Part shown: piece after piece, positions 35,889 through 48,801 of the stretch
How the letters are laid out: each line of letters opens with the position of its first letter
Numbering within the stretch: the first letter of the stretch is position 1
Source: Pigmentiphaga kullae
Lineage (GTDB): Bacteria; Pseudomonadota; Gammaproteobacteria; Burkholderiales; Burkholderiaceae_B
Assembly (NCBI RefSeq): GCF_004216695.1
Contig: NZ_SGXC01000002.1
Location: forward strand, 1-64,000
Reading direction: 5' to 3'
DNA: 64,000 nt
Notes under the pieces: model-generated
The model's database searches: none
What the model was told of the DNA's origin: nothing
Seen by the model: only the letters and a program-made list of their open reading frames with translations
Made by a program: the position numbers and the translations under genes

Positions 35889-37657
35889 ACGAAACCACGC
35901 ACGATATGCCTCCCGCCGAAAGCGTGGAGGCGTCCGCTCCGTTGGAGTCCGGTGCGCCCGCGCAGGAAAAGGCCCGGGGCCGGCGCAATTTGCGTACGCC
36001 TTTCCGCCGCCGCAGGCCGGCCGATGAAGCCGCGCCGGAGGGCGGCGCCCCCGCCGAAGCGCCTGCCGCCGAAGGCGAGCAGGCCACCTTGTTCCCCGCC
36101 GAAGCCAAGCCGCCGCGGCGCAAGCCGCGCGAAGCGAAGGGATCCCAGGACGCCAAGGGCCCCCGGGGGGGCAAGGGTCCCAAGCCGCAACAGCAGCGGC
36201 GCGGCGGCCAGAAGCGCCGCGAGGCGGGAGTCCAGGCCGATGCCGAAGGCGCCCAGCTGGCGCTGCCCGAGCCGAGTCCCGAGGAACTGCGCGCGGCCGA
36301 GAAAGAGGCCGACCAGGCGCTGTCCTTCCTCGACAAGGCTCCCGACCTCAAGCGCCGCCTGGGCAAGTACCTGTCCAGCGAGGCCGTCATGCCCAAGCTG
36401 CACAAGGTGCTGGCCGACGCCGGCATCGGCTCGCGGCGGGAAATGGAAGAGCTGATCGTGGCCGGCCGCGTGTCGGTCAACGGCGAACCCGCCCACATCG
36501 GCCAGCGCGTGGCGCCCAACGACCAGGTCCGCGTCAATGGCAAGCTGGTGCAGCGGCGCCACACCACGCGTCCGCCGCGGGTCGTGCTCTACCACAAGCC
36601 CGCGGGCGAGATCGTCACCCAGGACGACCCCGAGGGCCGCGCGACGGTGTTCTCGCGGCTGCCCAAGATCAAGAACGGCAAGTGGCTGTCCATCGGCCGC
36701 CTGGACCTGAATACCGAAGGCCTGCTGATCTTCACGACTTCCGGCGACCTGGCCAACCGCCTCATGCATCCCCGCTACGGGCAGGAACGCGAGTATGCCG
36801 TGCGCGTGCTGGGCGAGATGACCGACGAGCAGCGCCGGGCGCTGGTCGAAGGCGTGCAGCTGGACGACGGCATGGCCGCGTTCGGCTCCCTGGACTACCT
36901 GGGCGGCGACGGCAGCAACCGCTGGTATCGCGTCACGCTGCAGGAAGGCCGCAACCGCGAAGTGCGGCGCATGTTCGAGTCGCAGGGCGTGGTGGTGAGC
37001 CGCCTGCTGCGCACCCGTTTCGGCGATGTGTCCCTGCCGCGCGGCCTGCGCCGTGGGCGGTGGGAAGAGCTCGATCCCTCGCTGGTGACCGCCCTGCAGG
37101 TCCAGCTGGGCCTGGTCCGCGCGGACGACGAGGAAGGCGGCCGCCGGGGCCGGCGCAGCGCGCAGCCCGTGTCGCACGAGGCGGCGCTGCCGCCGGGCTT
37201 CGGTACGCTGGAGCAGAACGGCATGCACGGCGCCCGCGTCGGCCGCAAGGGCCGCATCCAGGGCGGCAAGGCCGCGATGCCGGGCGTGGCGCAAAGCTTT
37301 CCCTCCGACCCGTATGGCACGGGCCAGAGCTTCGCGGGTGGGCTGCCCAACGGACACCCTCACGGCGGCGGCGAGCGCGCCGGGGGACCCGGCGGGCGCA
37401 AGCACGGGAAGAAAGGCCCGGGCCGCCCGGGAGGCCGGCCCGAGGGCCGCAAGTCCGAGGCCGGCGCAGGTGCCGGCGGCCGGGCCCAGCGCGGCCGGCC
37501 CGCCAAGGGGGGCAATGGCGGCAACGGTCCGAAGGCGGGCAAGGGCGCCGGACGTGGTACGGGCGAGGAGCGCCAGCCCCGTGGCGCCTCGGCGCACGAA
37601 TCCCACCTGGGATTCCTGGGCGGGGCGAACGGACGGGCACGCCGGGGGCGCGGTTAG
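35885..37657 (+). CDS. rluB: 23S rRNA pseudouridine-2605 synthase RluB with long low-complexity ends
   Basis: 590 residues. A basic, proline/alanine-rich N-terminal extension (about 1-165) precedes an S4 domain (about 170-230) and the pseudouridine synthase domain with catalytic Asp274 in [10 protein letters not shown]. The C-terminal ~190 residues are glycine/arginine/lysine-rich and disordered. RluB normally has about 250-300 residues; the tails double it, a pattern seen in many betaproteobacterial RluB proteins. The tails probably bind RNA. The gene overlaps scpB by four bases (ATGA). Confidence 0.92.
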   Translation: MNETTHDMPPAESVEASAPLESGAPAQEKARGRRNLRTPFRRRRPADEAAPEGGAPAEAPAAEGEQATLFPAEAKPPRRKPREAKGSQDAKGPRGGKGPKPQQQRRGGQKRREAGVQADAEGAQLALPEPSPEELRAAEKEADQALSFLDKAPDLKRRLGKYLSSEAVMPKLHKVLADAGIGSRREMEELIVAGRVSVNGEPAHIGQRVAPNDQVRVNGKLVQRRHTTRPPRVVLYHKPAGEIVTQDDPEGRATVFSRLPKIKNGKWLSIGRLDLNTEGLLIFTTSGDLANRLMHPRYGQEREYAVRVLGEMTDEQRRALVEGVQLDDGMAAFGSLDYLGGDGSNRWYRVTLQEGRNREVRRMFESQGVVVSRLLRTRFGDVSLPRGLRRGRWEELDPSLVTALQVQLGLVRADDEEGGRRGRRSAQPVSHEAALPPGFGTLEQNGMHGARVGRKGRIQGGKAAMPGVAQSFPSDPYGTGQSFAGGLPNGHPHGGGERAGGPGGRKHGKKGPGRPGGRPEGRKSEAGAGAGGRAQRGRPAKGGNGGNGPKAGKGAGRGTGEERQPRGASAHESHLGFLGGANGRARRGRG

Positions 37658-37687
37658 GCCGGCTCCTGTGGCGCGGTGGCCATTGAC

Positions 37688-37716
37688 TTGAAAAAATGGT
37701 CGATTTGGCTTACCAT
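37688..37716 (+). promoter_or_regulatory. Sigma-70-like promoter upstream of the candidate ncRNA
   Basis: TTGAAA (37688-37693) and TACCAT (37711-37716) are spaced by 17 bases in an AT-rich island. A second -35 candidate TTGACT overlaps it (37683-37688). Transcription would start near 37723. Confidence 0.65.
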
Positions 37717-37722
37717 CTACAG

Positions 37723-38006
37723 GCTAGACACCGCGTTTAGGGTTCAGTGCGCGAACAGGGCACTTTTCGAGCCGGTCTCCACCTTGCGCGATGGCTGTCC
37801 CCCCGATGTTTCAGTGGGCGGCTGGTGTGTATAGGGCAGGAGGGTTCTCCGGTTGAAAGGCGGCTTGCGGCATTCGTGCCCAAAGGCTGGTCCCCGGTTG
37901 AGTCCTCCGACAACAGAACAGGCGGTCGTTCGGATCATGCGGCGCGTAAGCGCGCAATCCGGACGATGTCGCAAAATGGGCTGGGCCGTGCAGCCCATTT
38001 TTTTTT
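37723..38006 (+). ncRNA. Candidate structured non-coding RNA or long leader upstream of rimP
   Basis: About 284 bases, bounded by a good promoter and a strong terminator, with no supported reading frame. Local stems are clear: the 10-bp TCGTTCGGAT/ATCCGGACGA (37925-37934 with 37956-37965) closes a GCGCG/CGCGC hairpin, and a terminator stem follows. It does not carry the signature sequences of tmRNA, RNase P RNA, 4.5S RNA or a recognised riboswitch, and I could not match 6S RNA. It could be an independent small RNA or an attenuator leader of the rimP-nusA-infB operon. Ends are predicted, not measured. Confidence 0.55.
37973..38006 (+). terminator. Terminator of the candidate ncRNA
   Basis: An 11-bp perfect stem AAAATGGGCTG/CAGCCCATTTT with a 7-base loop, followed by a long T-run. 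It lies about 114 bases upstream of rimP, so transcription of the operon must start after it or read through it. Confidence 0.9.
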
Positions 38007-38119
38007 GGTTTTCCGGTTCGTGTCCGTCGGATCCCCGGCCTGTGCCGGGCGACGGGCCACGGCCGATACACGGCGGCATGCCAGGCATGCCGTTCACGAA
38101 CGAGGGCGCATAACGAGGC

Positions 38120-38629
38120 ATGGCAGATCTTTTTCAGCTTACCGAGCAATCCCTGGCGGGCCTGGGGGTTGAACTGGTCGACGTGGAACGCGCCGGGCAG
38201 GGGCTGCTGCGTGTCACGATAGATCGCGAAGGCGGGGTGCGCATCGAGGACTGCGAAGCGGTCTCCCGTCAGCTGTCGCGGGTCTACGAGGTCGAGAACA
38301 TCGACTACGCGCGACTGGAAGTCGGGTCGCCGGGCACCGACCGTCCGCTGCGCACCGCCAGGGACTTCGCCCGGTTCGCCGGCGAGCGCGCGCAGATCAA
38401 GCTGCGCCTGCCGTTCGAGGGACGCAAGGTTTTCGCCGGCACGCTGGTCGTGCCGGACGCCGATCCGGCCGTACGGGCGGATGGGGCGGACAAGGGCGCC
38501 GAACCCGAGACGTTCGGCATCGAATTCGAAGCAAAGGAAGGGGATATCCAGGTACTGCGGTTCACGCTCGACGAGATCGAGCGGGCCAAGCTGGATCCGG
38601 TTCTGAATTTCAGGGGCAAAAAGCGATGA
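38120..38629 (+). CDS. rimP: Ribosome maturation factor RimP
   Basis: 169 residues with the N-terminal alpha/beta domain ([21 protein letters not shown]) and the signature [20 protein letters not shown]. RimP assists 30S ribosomal subunit assembly. It is first in the rimP-nusA-infB-rbfA-truB order conserved across bacteria. The stop overlaps the nusA start (ATGA at 38626-38629). An internal acidic insert (ADKGAEPE) is near residue 125. Confidence 0.96.
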   Translation: MADLFQLTEQSLAGLGVELVDVERAGQGLLRVTIDREGGVRIEDCEAVSRQLSRVYEVENIDYARLEVGSPGTDRPLRTARDFARFAGERAQIKLRLPFEGRKVFAGTLVVPDADPAVRADGADKGAEPETFGIEFEAKEGDIQVLRFTLDEIERAKLDPVLNFRGKKR

Positions 38630-40104
38630 GCCGCGAGATTCTGTTGTTGGTGGACGCGCTGGCGCGCGAGAAGAACGTCACGCGCGACGTGGTGTTCGGT
38701 GCTCTCGAGAGCGCGCTGGCCTCCGCCATGAAGAAGCTCTACAAAGAGGATGTCGACATTCGTGTCGCAATCGACCGCGAGACGGGCGACCATGAGGCGT
38801 TCCGCCGCTGGCTGGTCGTGCCCGACGAGGCCGGCCTGCAGATGCCCGACCAGCAGACGCTGCTGTCGGAAGCGCGCGAAGTCGTCCCCAACATCGAACT
38901 GGACGACTACGTCGAAGAGCCGCTCGAACCCATCGAGTTCGGCCGCATCGGCGCCCAGGCCGCCAAGCAGGTCATCCTGCAGCGGATCCGCGACGCCGAG
39001 CGCGAACAGCTGCTGAACGACTTCCTGGAGCGCGGCGAGTCCATCGTGTCCGGCACCATCAAGCGCATGGACAAGGGCGACGCCATCGTCGAGATCGGCA
39101 AGGTCGAGGCGCGCCTGCCGCGTTCGGAAATGATCCCGAAGGAAAACCTGCGCGTGGGCGACCGCGTGCGCGCCTACCTGAAGGGCATCGACCGCCAGGC
39201 CCGCGGCCAGCAGATCATCCTGTCGCGCGCCACGCCGCTGTTCATCGCCCAGCTGTTCGAGAACGAAGTGCCCGAGATCGAGCAGGGCCTGCTCGAACTC
39301 AAGGGCGCGGCCCGGGATCCCGGCGTGCGCGCCAAGATCGCCGTGGTCGCCCACGATCGCCGCATCGACCCGATCGGCACCTGCGTCGGCATGCGCGGTT
39401 CGCGCGTGCAGGCGGTGCGCAACGAGTTGGGCGGCGAGCAGGTCGATATCGTGCTATGGTCCGAGGATCCTGCGCAGTTCGTGATCGGCGCGCTGGCGCC
39501 GGCCAACGTCCAGTCCATCGTGGTCGACGAAGACCGCCATGCCATGGACGTGGTGGTCGACGAGGACAACCTGGCGATCGCCATCGGCCGCAGCGGCCAG
39601 AACGTGCGCCTGGCGTCCGAGCTGACCGGCTGGCAGATCAACATCATGACGCCTGACGAAAGCCAGGCCAAGCAGGAGCAGGAGCACAGCTCCCTGCGCG
39701 AAACCTTCATGTCCAAGCTGGACGTCGACCAGGAAGTGGCCGACATCCTGATCGAGGAAGGCTTCACGGGCCTGGAGGAAATCGCCTACGTGCCGATCCA
39801 GGAACTGCTGGAGATCGAAGCCTTCGACGAGGACACGATCAACGAACTGCGCAATCGTGCCCGCAATGCCTTGCTGACCGAGGCCATCGCGCAGGAAGAA
39901 CGGGTCGAGACCGCGCAGGATCTGCTGAGTCTGGAAGGCGTGACGCCCGAGCTGGCCGCCAAGCTGGCGGAAGGCCAGGTGCTTACGCGCGACGACCTGG
40001 CGGACCTGTCCGTCGACGAACTGATCGAGTTGACCGGCATCGATGAAGAGCAGGCCAAGCAGCTCATCGTCCGTGCGCGCGCGCACTGGTTCGAGCAGGC
40101 TTGA
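38626..40104 (+). CDS. nusA: Transcription termination/antitermination protein NusA
   Basis: 492 residues: N-terminal RNA-polymerase-binding domain (1-130), S1 (about 135-200), two KH domains (about 205-350) and two C-terminal acidic repeats (about 365-490), as in E. coli NusA. It modulates pausing, termination and antitermination. It overlaps rimP by four bases; infB follows after 44 bases. Length is normal for proteobacteria. Confidence 0.97.
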   Translation: MSREILLLVDALAREKNVTRDVVFGALESALASAMKKLYKEDVDIRVAIDRETGDHEAFRRWLVVPDEAGLQMPDQQTLLSEAREVVPNIELDDYVEEPLEPIEFGRIGAQAAKQVILQRIRDAEREQLLNDFLERGESIVSGTIKRMDKGDAIVEIGKVEARLPRSEMIPKENLRVGDRVRAYLKGIDRQARGQQIILSRATPLFIAQLFENEVPEIEQGLLELKGAARDPGVRAKIAVVAHDRRIDPIGTCVGMRGSRVQAVRNELGGEQVDIVLWSEDPAQFVIGALAPANVQSIVVDEDRHAMDVVVDEDNLAIAIGRSGQNVRLASELTGWQINIMTPDESQAKQEQEHSSLRETFMSKLDVDQEVADILIEEGFTGLEEIAYVPIQELLEIEAFDEDTINELRNRARNALLTEAIAQEERVETAQDLLSLEGVTPELAAKLAEGQVLTRDDLADLSVDELIELTGIDEEQAKQLIVRARAHWFEQA

Positions 40105-40148
40105 GTTTGCCCATACCGTCGATCAGCCACACCGGGGAAGAGAAACGA

Positions 40149-43067
<2,919 letters not shown>

Positions 43068-43084
43068 GGGGCACGTGCAGGCAG

Positions 43085-43549
43085 ATGAGTCGTCACAGGC
43101 AGAAGAAGCTCCCCGGCGGCCGCAACCAGCGGCTCGCCGACCAGATCCAGAAGGACCTGGCCGAGATGATCCAGCGCGAGGTCGATACGGCCCGCGCCGG
43201 TCTGGTCACGCTTACGGGCGTGGACCTGACGCCCGACTACGCCCATGCCAAGGTGTATTTCACCGTCATGGGCGCCGAGCCGTCCGAGGCCGAAACCGCG
43301 CTGAACGAGAAGGCGGGCTGGCTGCATTCGCTGTTGTTCAAGCGGCTGCACATCCACACCGTTCCCACGCTGCATTTCTTCCACGACCGCCAGATGTCGC
43401 GCGGCATGGAAATGAACCGGCTGATCGCCCAGGCCAACACGCCGGGCGTCCTGGCCGACGAACTGACCGAATCCGGCCATACCGGCCAGGACGAGCGCGA
43501 GGGTATCGCGCCGGCAGAACCGTCCGCTCCTGACGACGACCGCGCGTAA
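43085..43549 (+). CDS. rbfA: Ribosome-binding factor A
   Basis: 154 residues with the KH-like core ([46 protein letters not shown]) and a loose acidic C-terminal tail. It binds the 30S subunit for 16S rRNA 5'-end maturation. It lies 17 bases after infB and 33 bases before truB. No strong ribosome site is apparent, so coupling to infB may matter. Confidence 0.95.
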   Translation: MSRHRQKKLPGGRNQRLADQIQKDLAEMIQREVDTARAGLVTLTGVDLTPDYAHAKVYFTVMGAEPSEAETALNEKAGWLHSLLFKRLHIHTVPTLHFFHDRQMSRGMEMNRLIAQANTPGVLADELTESGHTGQDEREGIAPAEPSAPDDDRA

Positions 43550-43582
43550 GCCGCGCCGCGTCCTTTTTTTCCGACGATTGCG

Positions 43583-44521
43583 ATGGCTTCCCGACGCGGG
43601 CGTGCGCTGGATGGTGTGTTGTTGCTGGACAAACCCGAGGGCTTGTCCAGCAATCATGCCTTGCAGCGCGCCCGGCGCATACTGGATGCGCGCAAGGCGG
43701 GGCATACCGGGACGCTGGATCCGTTCGCGACAGGATTGATGGTGCTGTGCTTCGGCGAGGCGACCAAGTTCTCCGGCGGGATGTTCGACGCGGACAAGAG
43801 CTATACCGCCACGCTGGCGCTGGGCGAGGAAACCGACAGCGGCGACCGTACCGGGGTGCCGGTCGGCTTCCCCGGCCAGGATCCCGAGGCTGCCGTGGAC
43901 GAGACGCGGATGCTCGATGTGTTGTCACGCTTCGTCGGCAGGATTTCGCAGGTGCCGCCCATGTATTCGGCGCTCAAGCGCGACGGCAGGCCCTTGTACG
44001 AATATGCGCGCGAGGGCGTCGAGCTCGAGCGCGAGCCCAGGCAGGTCACGATCCACGGGCTGCGGCTGTTGTCGCTGTCCGGACGGTCGGCGACGATAGA
44101 CGTGGCGTGCAGCAAGGGCACCTACGTCCGCACGCTGGCGCAGGACGTCGGCCGGGCGCTGGGATGCGGCGCGCACCTGACGGCGCTGCGGCGCACGCGC
44201 ACGGCGGGGTTCGACCTGGCCCAGGCCTGGACGCTGGAGCGGCTGGAAGCCCTGGCCGATCCGGCCGGCGCGCTGCTGCCGATGGAGTCGCTGCTGGCCG
44301 ACCTGCCGGTCGTGCGGCTGGATGCCGCGGCGGCCGGGCGCTTCATGCAGGGACGCAAGGAAAGAATGGCCGCCGGCGAGGCAACCGGCACGGCGGCCGC
44401 CGAGACAGATGCAGGCAAGGTCCGGGTTGCCGGACCGGACGGTGGATTCCTGGGAACGGCTCGCTGCGAGGACGGCTGGCTGCAGCCCGACAGATTGATT
44501 TCATTCAAGGAAACGACATGA
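43583..44521 (+). CDS. truB: tRNA pseudouridine-55 synthase TruB
   Basis: 312 residues with catalytic Asp46 in [12 protein letters not shown], the [17 protein letters not shown] stretch and a C-terminal PUA-like region. It makes pseudouridine 55 in tRNA T-loops. The stop (TGA at 44519-44521) overlaps the typA start. The C-terminal region carries a Thr/Ala-rich insert (about 270-290). Confidence 0.96.
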   Translation: MASRRGRALDGVLLLDKPEGLSSNHALQRARRILDARKAGHTGTLDPFATGLMVLCFGEATKFSGGMFDADKSYTATLALGEETDSGDRTGVPVGFPGQDPEAAVDETRMLDVLSRFVGRISQVPPMYSALKRDGRPLYEYAREGVELEREPRQVTIHGLRLLSLSGRSATIDVACSKGTYVRTLAQDVGRALGCGAHLTALRRTRTAGFDLAQAWTLERLEALADPAGALLPMESLLADLPVVRLDAAAAGRFMQGRKERMAAGEATGTAAAETDAGKVRVAGPDGGFLGTARCEDGWLQPDRLISFKETT

Positions 44522-46338
44522 CACGCGCATTGCGCAACGTGGCGATCATCGCCCACGTGGACCATGGCAAGACGACCCTGGTGGACCAGCTGCTGCGGCA
44601 GGCCGGCACCTTCCGCGAGAACGAGCAGATAGCCGAACGGGTCATGGACTCGAACGACATCGAGAAGGAGCGTGGCATCACGATCCTGGCCAAGAACTGC
44701 GCGGTGGAATACGAAGGCACGCACATCAACATCGTGGATACCCCGGGGCACGCCGACTTCGGCGGCGAGGTCGAGCGGGTGCTGTCCATGGTGGACGGCG
44801 TGCTGCTGCTGGTCGACGCGGTCGAGGGCCCGATGCCCCAGACCCGCTTCGTGACCCGCAAGGCGCTGGCCCTGGGCCTCAAGCCCATCGTCGTGATCAA
44901 CAAGATCGACCGCCCGGGCGCCCGTCCGGACTGGGTCATCAACCAGACCTTCGACCTGTTCGACAAGCTGGGCGCCAGCGAAGAGCAGCTCGATTTCCCG
45001 GTGGTCTACGCGTCGGGCCTGAACGGCTACGCGGGCCTGACCGAGGAAGTGCGCAGCGGCGACATGAAGCCGCTGTTCGACGTGATCCTGGACAAGGTGC
45101 CGGTGCGCAACGACGATGCCGACGGTCCGCTGCAACTGCAGATCGTGTCGCTGGACTATTCCAGCTACGTCGGCAAGATCGGCGTGGGCCGCATCACCCG
45201 CGGGCGCGTGCGTCCGCTGCAGGACGTGGTGATCAAGTTCGGTCCCGAAGGCAACCCCATCAAGGGCCGCGTCAACCAGGTGCTGAAGTTCCGTGGCCTG
45301 GAGCGCGAGATCGTTCCCGAGGCGCAGGCCGGCGACATCGTCCTGATCAACGGTATCGACGAACTGGGCATCGGCTGCACGGTGTGCGCGCCCGAGGCGC
45401 CCGAGGCGCTGCCCATGATCAAGGTCGACGAGCCGACGCTGACCATGAACTTCTGCGTGAACACCTCGCCGCTGGCCGGCCGCGAAGGCAAGTTCGTGAC
45501 CAGCCGCCAACTGCGCGACCGCCTGGACCGCGAACTCAAGTCCAACGTGGCGCTGCGCGTGCGCGATACCGGCGACGACACCGTGTTCGAGGTGTCGGGC
45601 CGGGGCGAACTGCACCTGACCATCCTGCTGGAGAATATGCGCCGCGAAGGCTACGAACTGGCCGTCTCGCGCCCGCGCGTGGTCTTCAAGGACATCGACG
45701 GCGTCAAGTGCGAGCCGTTCGAACTGCTGACGGTGGACGTCGAGGACGGCCACCAGGGTTCGGTCATGGAAGAGCTGGGCCGCCGCAAGGGCGAACTGCT
45801 GGACATGGCCTCGGACGGCAAGGGCCGCACCCGCCTGGAATACCGCATTCCCGCCCGCGGCCTGATCGGCTTCCAGGGCGAGTTCATGACGCTGACGCGC
45901 GGCACCGGCCTGATCAGCCACGTGTTCGATGAATACGCGCCGGTGCGCGACGGCACCCTGGGCGAGCGCCACAATGGCGTGCTGATCAGCCAGGAAGACG
46001 GCGATGCCGTGGCCTACGCGCTGTGGAAGCTGCAGGATCGCGGCCGCATGTTCGTCTCGCCCGGCGAGGCCCTGTACGAAGGCATGATCATCGGCATCCA
46101 CAGCCGCGACAACGATCTGGTGGTCAACCCGATCAAGGGCAAGCAGCTGACCAACGTCCGTGCCTCGGGCACGGACGAGGCCGTGCGCCTGGTCCCGCCC
46201 ATCCAGCTGACGCTGGAGTACGCGGTGGAGTTCATCGCCGACGACGAACTGGTCGAGATCACGCCCAAGAACATCCGGCTGCGCAAGTTGCACCTGAAAG
46301 AGCACGACCGCAAGCGCGCCAGCCGCGAAGCCGCCTGA
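44518..46338 (+). CDS. typA: GTP-binding translation factor TypA/BipA
   Basis: 606 residues, normal length. P-loop [10 protein letters not shown] near residue 12, [23 protein letters not shown], then domains II, III, V and the BipA-specific C-terminal domain. It is a ribosome-associated GTPase needed for growth at low temperature or under stress in other bacteria. It is the last gene of the rimP-to-typA block and is followed directly by a terminator. Confidence 0.97.
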   Translation: MTRALRNVAIIAHVDHGKTTLVDQLLRQAGTFRENEQIAERVMDSNDIEKERGITILAKNCAVEYEGTHINIVDTPGHADFGGEVERVLSMVDGVLLLVDAVEGPMPQTRFVTRKALALGLKPIVVINKIDRPGARPDWVINQTFDLFDKLGASEEQLDFPVVYASGLNGYAGLTEEVRSGDMKPLFDVILDKVPVRNDDADGPLQLQIVSLDYSSYVGKIGVGRITRGRVRPLQDVVIKFGPEGNPIKGRVNQVLKFRGLEREIVPEAQAGDIVLINGIDELGIGCTVCAPEAPEALPMIKVDEPTLTMNFCVNTSPLAGREGKFVTSRQLRDRLDRELKSNVALRVRDTGDDTVFEVSGRGELHLTILLENMRREGYELAVSRPRVVFKDIDGVKCEPFELLTVDVEDGHQGSVMEELGRRKGELLDMASDGKGRTRLEYRIPARGLIGFQGEFMTLTRGTGLISHVFDEYAPVRDGTLGERHNGVLISQEDGDAVAYALWKLQDRGRMFVSPGEALYEGMIIGIHSRDNDLVVNPIKGKQLTNVRASGTDEAVRLVPPIQLTLEYAVEFIADDELVEITPKNIRLRKLHLKEHDRKRASREAA

Positions 46339-46360
46339 CGGGCCGTCGGCAAGGCCAGGG

Positions 46361-46387
46361 AAAAGGGGAGCGTAAGCTCCCTTTTTT
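46361..46387 (+). terminator. Rho-independent terminator after typA
   Basis: AAAAGGG(G)AGC - GTAA - GCTCCCTTTTTT, a tetraloop hairpin with one bulged G and a T6 tail. Confidence 0.9.
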
Positions 46388-46475
46388 CATGTTTGTCGGC
46401 TGGCCCGGCTCCGTGTTCCGCCATACAGATCCCGCCGGGCATGCCGTTAATGGCTTGAGTGAGTTTTCGTCGCCG

Positions 46476-46498
46476 CGCCGGGGCGCCATGCCCCGGCG
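46476..46498 (+). promoter_or_regulatory. Strong hairpin in the 5' region of the chemoreceptor gene
   Basis: A perfect 9-bp stem CGCCGGGGC/GCCCCGGCG with a 5-base loop ends 11 bases before the AAGGGG ribosome site of the chemoreceptor gene. No T-run follows, so it is not a typical terminator. A translational or mRNA-stability role is possible. Confidence 0.4.
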
Positions 46499-46519
46499 GG
46501 TCGCGTGCAAGGGGATCGA

Positions 46520-48232
46520 ATGAGCGCGGTAATGCATGACACGAGTGGTTTTTCCGGCGGCGAGACACGTCCCGTCCCGGCTTCCCTGACGGCCCGGTCG
46601 TCGCTGAAGGGCCGGCTGGCGGCGCTGGTGGCCCTGGCGGTGGTGCTGCTGCTGGCGGTCCAGGGGGGGTCCGTCTACAACGAGCGGCAATTGCTGCTCG
46701 AGGCCAAGAAATCGGAGATCCTGACCGTCGCCCAGGGGGCCTGGGGGATCGTCAATCACTTCCAGGAACTGCAGCAGAAGGGCCAGTTGACCCAGCAGCA
46801 GGCCCAGGAAGCCGCCAAGGCCGCGCTGCAGGGTTTTCGCTACGGCGGCAGCAACGGCAAGACCGAATACATCTTCGTCACCGACGAGCAGGGCGTCATC
46901 GTGATGAACGGCGGCAATCCCGCGCTGGCCGGCTCCAACGCCATCACCCGCTCGGGCGACAAGCGCGATCCGGGCGTGGCCATGCAGGAGCGCCTGGCCG
47001 CCATGCGCGAAGGGGGCGGGCAGAGCACCATGCGCATCCTGTTCGCCCGGCCCGGCGAAACGGAACCCGTGCCCAAGCTGAACATCTATAAGCATTTCCA
47101 GCCCTGGAACTGGGTGATCGGCACCGGCGTGTACATCGACGACCTGGACGAGGTCATCTCGCGCCAGCTCGTCACCGGCATCGGCACGGCGCTGGTGCTG
47201 GCGGTGGTCCTGCTGCTGGCCAGCGGCCTCATCGCCCGCGGCGTCATCCGCCAGATCGGCGGCGAGCCGCGTGCCGTGCTCGACATCATGCGCCGCGCCG
47301 CCGGCGGCGATCTCAGCCAGAAGCTGCCGGATGCCGAGCCGGGCAGCCTGCTGGACGGCTTCGCCAGGATGTCGGAGTCCGTGCGCAACCTGATCTCGCG
47401 CGTCCGCGAGGAAGCGGCCACCATGAAGCGCGACGCCCATCGCATCGCCGAATCGGTGAACCAGGTCTCCACCGCGGCGGTCCAGCAGAGCGACGCAACG
47501 TCGTCGATGGCTGCGGCGGTCGAGGAACTGACGGTGTCGGTGGCCCACATCTCCGATGCGGCCAGCCAGACCCAGCACAATTCCGAGGGCGTGGCCGAGA
47601 AATGCCGCGATGGCGAGACCCGCGTCATGAGCGCGGCCGAAAGCATGAAGCGCATCGCCAGCGCGGTGGGCGAGGCCTCGCACAAGATCCGCGGCCTGGA
47701 GGAAAGGGCGGTGCAGATCAACTCCATCGCCGCCTCGATCAAGGAGATCGCCGGCCAGACCAACCTGCTGGCCCTGAACGCGGCCATCGAGGCCGCCCGG
47801 GCCGGCGAGCAGGGCCGGGGCTTCAGCGTGGTGGCGGACGAGGTCCGCAAGCTGGCCGAGCGCACGTCGTCGGCCACGGTGGAGATCGAGGAAATGGTCA
47901 GCGCGGTCCAGCGCGAGACGGCCGAATCCACCGTGACGATGGAGCACATCCTGCCCATGGTGGCCGAGGGCACCAGCCTAGCGGACGAAGTGGCGGTGTC
48001 GCTGCGCGAAATCAGCTCCAGCGCGGACACCTCGCTCGAGCGCGTGCGCGAAGTGGCGCACGCGACCAAGGAGCAATCGGCGGCCAGCACCTCGATCGCT
48101 CAGCAGGTCGAGAGCATTGCCCAGATGGTCGAGGAAACCACGGCCGCCATGGGCGAGACGGCCCGGTCGGCCGAGGAAATGCGCGAGATGGCCGAGCGGC
48201 TGGACCGGATGGTGGGGATGTTCCGGGTCTAG
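46520..48232 (+). CDS. Methyl-accepting chemotaxis protein with single-Cache sensor
   Basis: 570 residues: membrane segment (33-53), periplasmic sCache-like sensor (about 55-210), second membrane segment (about 220-240), HAMP (about 241-295) and a signalling domain. The signalling hairpin tip is intact ([20 protein letters not shown], then [18 protein letters not shown]). No C-terminal CheR-binding pentapeptide is seen. The ligand is unknown; related sensors bind small organic acids. It is a single gene. I start at the ATG 46520, which has an AAGGGG site, not at the upstream in-frame codon at 46505. Confidence 0.92.
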   Translation: MSAVMHDTSGFSGGETRPVPASLTARSSLKGRLAALVALAVVLLLAVQGGSVYNERQLLLEAKKSEILTVAQGAWGIVNHFQELQQKGQLTQQQAQEAAKAALQGFRYGGSNGKTEYIFVTDEQGVIVMNGGNPALAGSNAITRSGDKRDPGVAMQERLAAMREGGGQSTMRILFARPGETEPVPKLNIYKHFQPWNWVIGTGVYIDDLDEVISRQLVTGIGTALVLAVVLLLASGLIARGVIRQIGGEPRAVLDIMRRAAGGDLSQKLPDAEPGSLLDGFARMSESVRNLISRVREEAATMKRDAHRIAESVNQVSTAAVQQSDATSSMAAAVEELTVSVAHISDAASQTQHNSEGVAEKCRDGETRVMSAAESMKRIASAVGEASHKIRGLEERAVQINSIAASIKEIAGQTNLLALNAAIEAARAGEQGRGFSVVADEVRKLAERTSSATVEIEEMVSAVQRETAESTVTMEHILPMVAEGTSLADEVAVSLREISSSADTSLERVREVAHATKEQSAASTSIAQQVESIAQMVEETTAAMGETARSAEEMREMAERLDRMVGMFRV

Positions 48233-48801
48233 CCGGCCTTGGACCCCAGCCGCGCCAGGGCCTCGCCGGTGACGCGCACGATGCGCCACTCGGGCAGCAC
48301 GTCGGCGCCCATGGCCTGGTAGAAATCGATGGCGGGCTGGTTCCAGTCCAGCACGCTCCACTCGAAGCGGCCGCAGCGGCGCTCGACCGCCAGCGCGGCC
48401 AGGGCGCGCAGCAACCGCTTGCCCAGCCCCCGGCCCCGCTGGTCGGGGTGCACGTAGAGATCCTCCAGGTACAGGCCCCGGCGGCCGAGGAAGGTGGAGT
48501 AATTGTGGAAGAAGAGGGCGTAGCCCACCACGCCGCCTTCCACGTCCGCCACCAGGCATTCCGCGGCCGGATGCGGCCCGAACAAGGCGTCCCGCAGGTC
48601 CTCGTCGCGGGCCAGGAACAGATGGGTCAGGTTCTCGTATTCCGCCAGTCCGCGCATCAGGGCGAGGATGGGCGCGACGTCCTGCGGCCGCGCCGGCCGG
48701 ACCGTGGCGTGCACGCTCGCTGGACTACCCTCCTGTCGCTCCGCGACATCCTGCCCGAGGGAGGCCGCGCGCCCTTCGGGCGGCCGGGCGGGCGCGCTCA
48801 T
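48229..48801 (-). CDS. GNAT-family N-acetyltransferase
   Basis: 190 residues. An N-terminal flexible stretch (about 1-30) precedes a GNAT fold. The acetyl-CoA-binding motif A is clear ([22 protein letters not shown]). The closest general type is the diamine/spermidine-acetyltransferase-like group, but the acceptor substrate cannot be deduced. Its start overlaps the stop of the succinate-semialdehyde dehydrogenase gene by four bases (48798-48801), so the two are coupled. Confidence 0.85.
   Translation of the reverse strand: MSAPARPPEGRAASLGQDVAERQEGSPASVHATVRPARPQDVAPILALMRGLAEYENLTHLFLARDEDLRDALFGPHPAAECLVADVEGGVVGYALFFHNYSTFLGRRGLYLEDLYVHPDQRGRGLGKRLLRALAALAVERRCGRFEWSVLDWNQPAIDFYQAMGADVLPEWRIVRVTGEALARLGSKAG

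Noticed and set aside
37747-38172. A 141-codon frame across the rluB-rimP gap
   Set aside because: No family resemblance; it runs through a terminator hairpin and into rimP out of frame. The stretch fits a non-coding RNA better.
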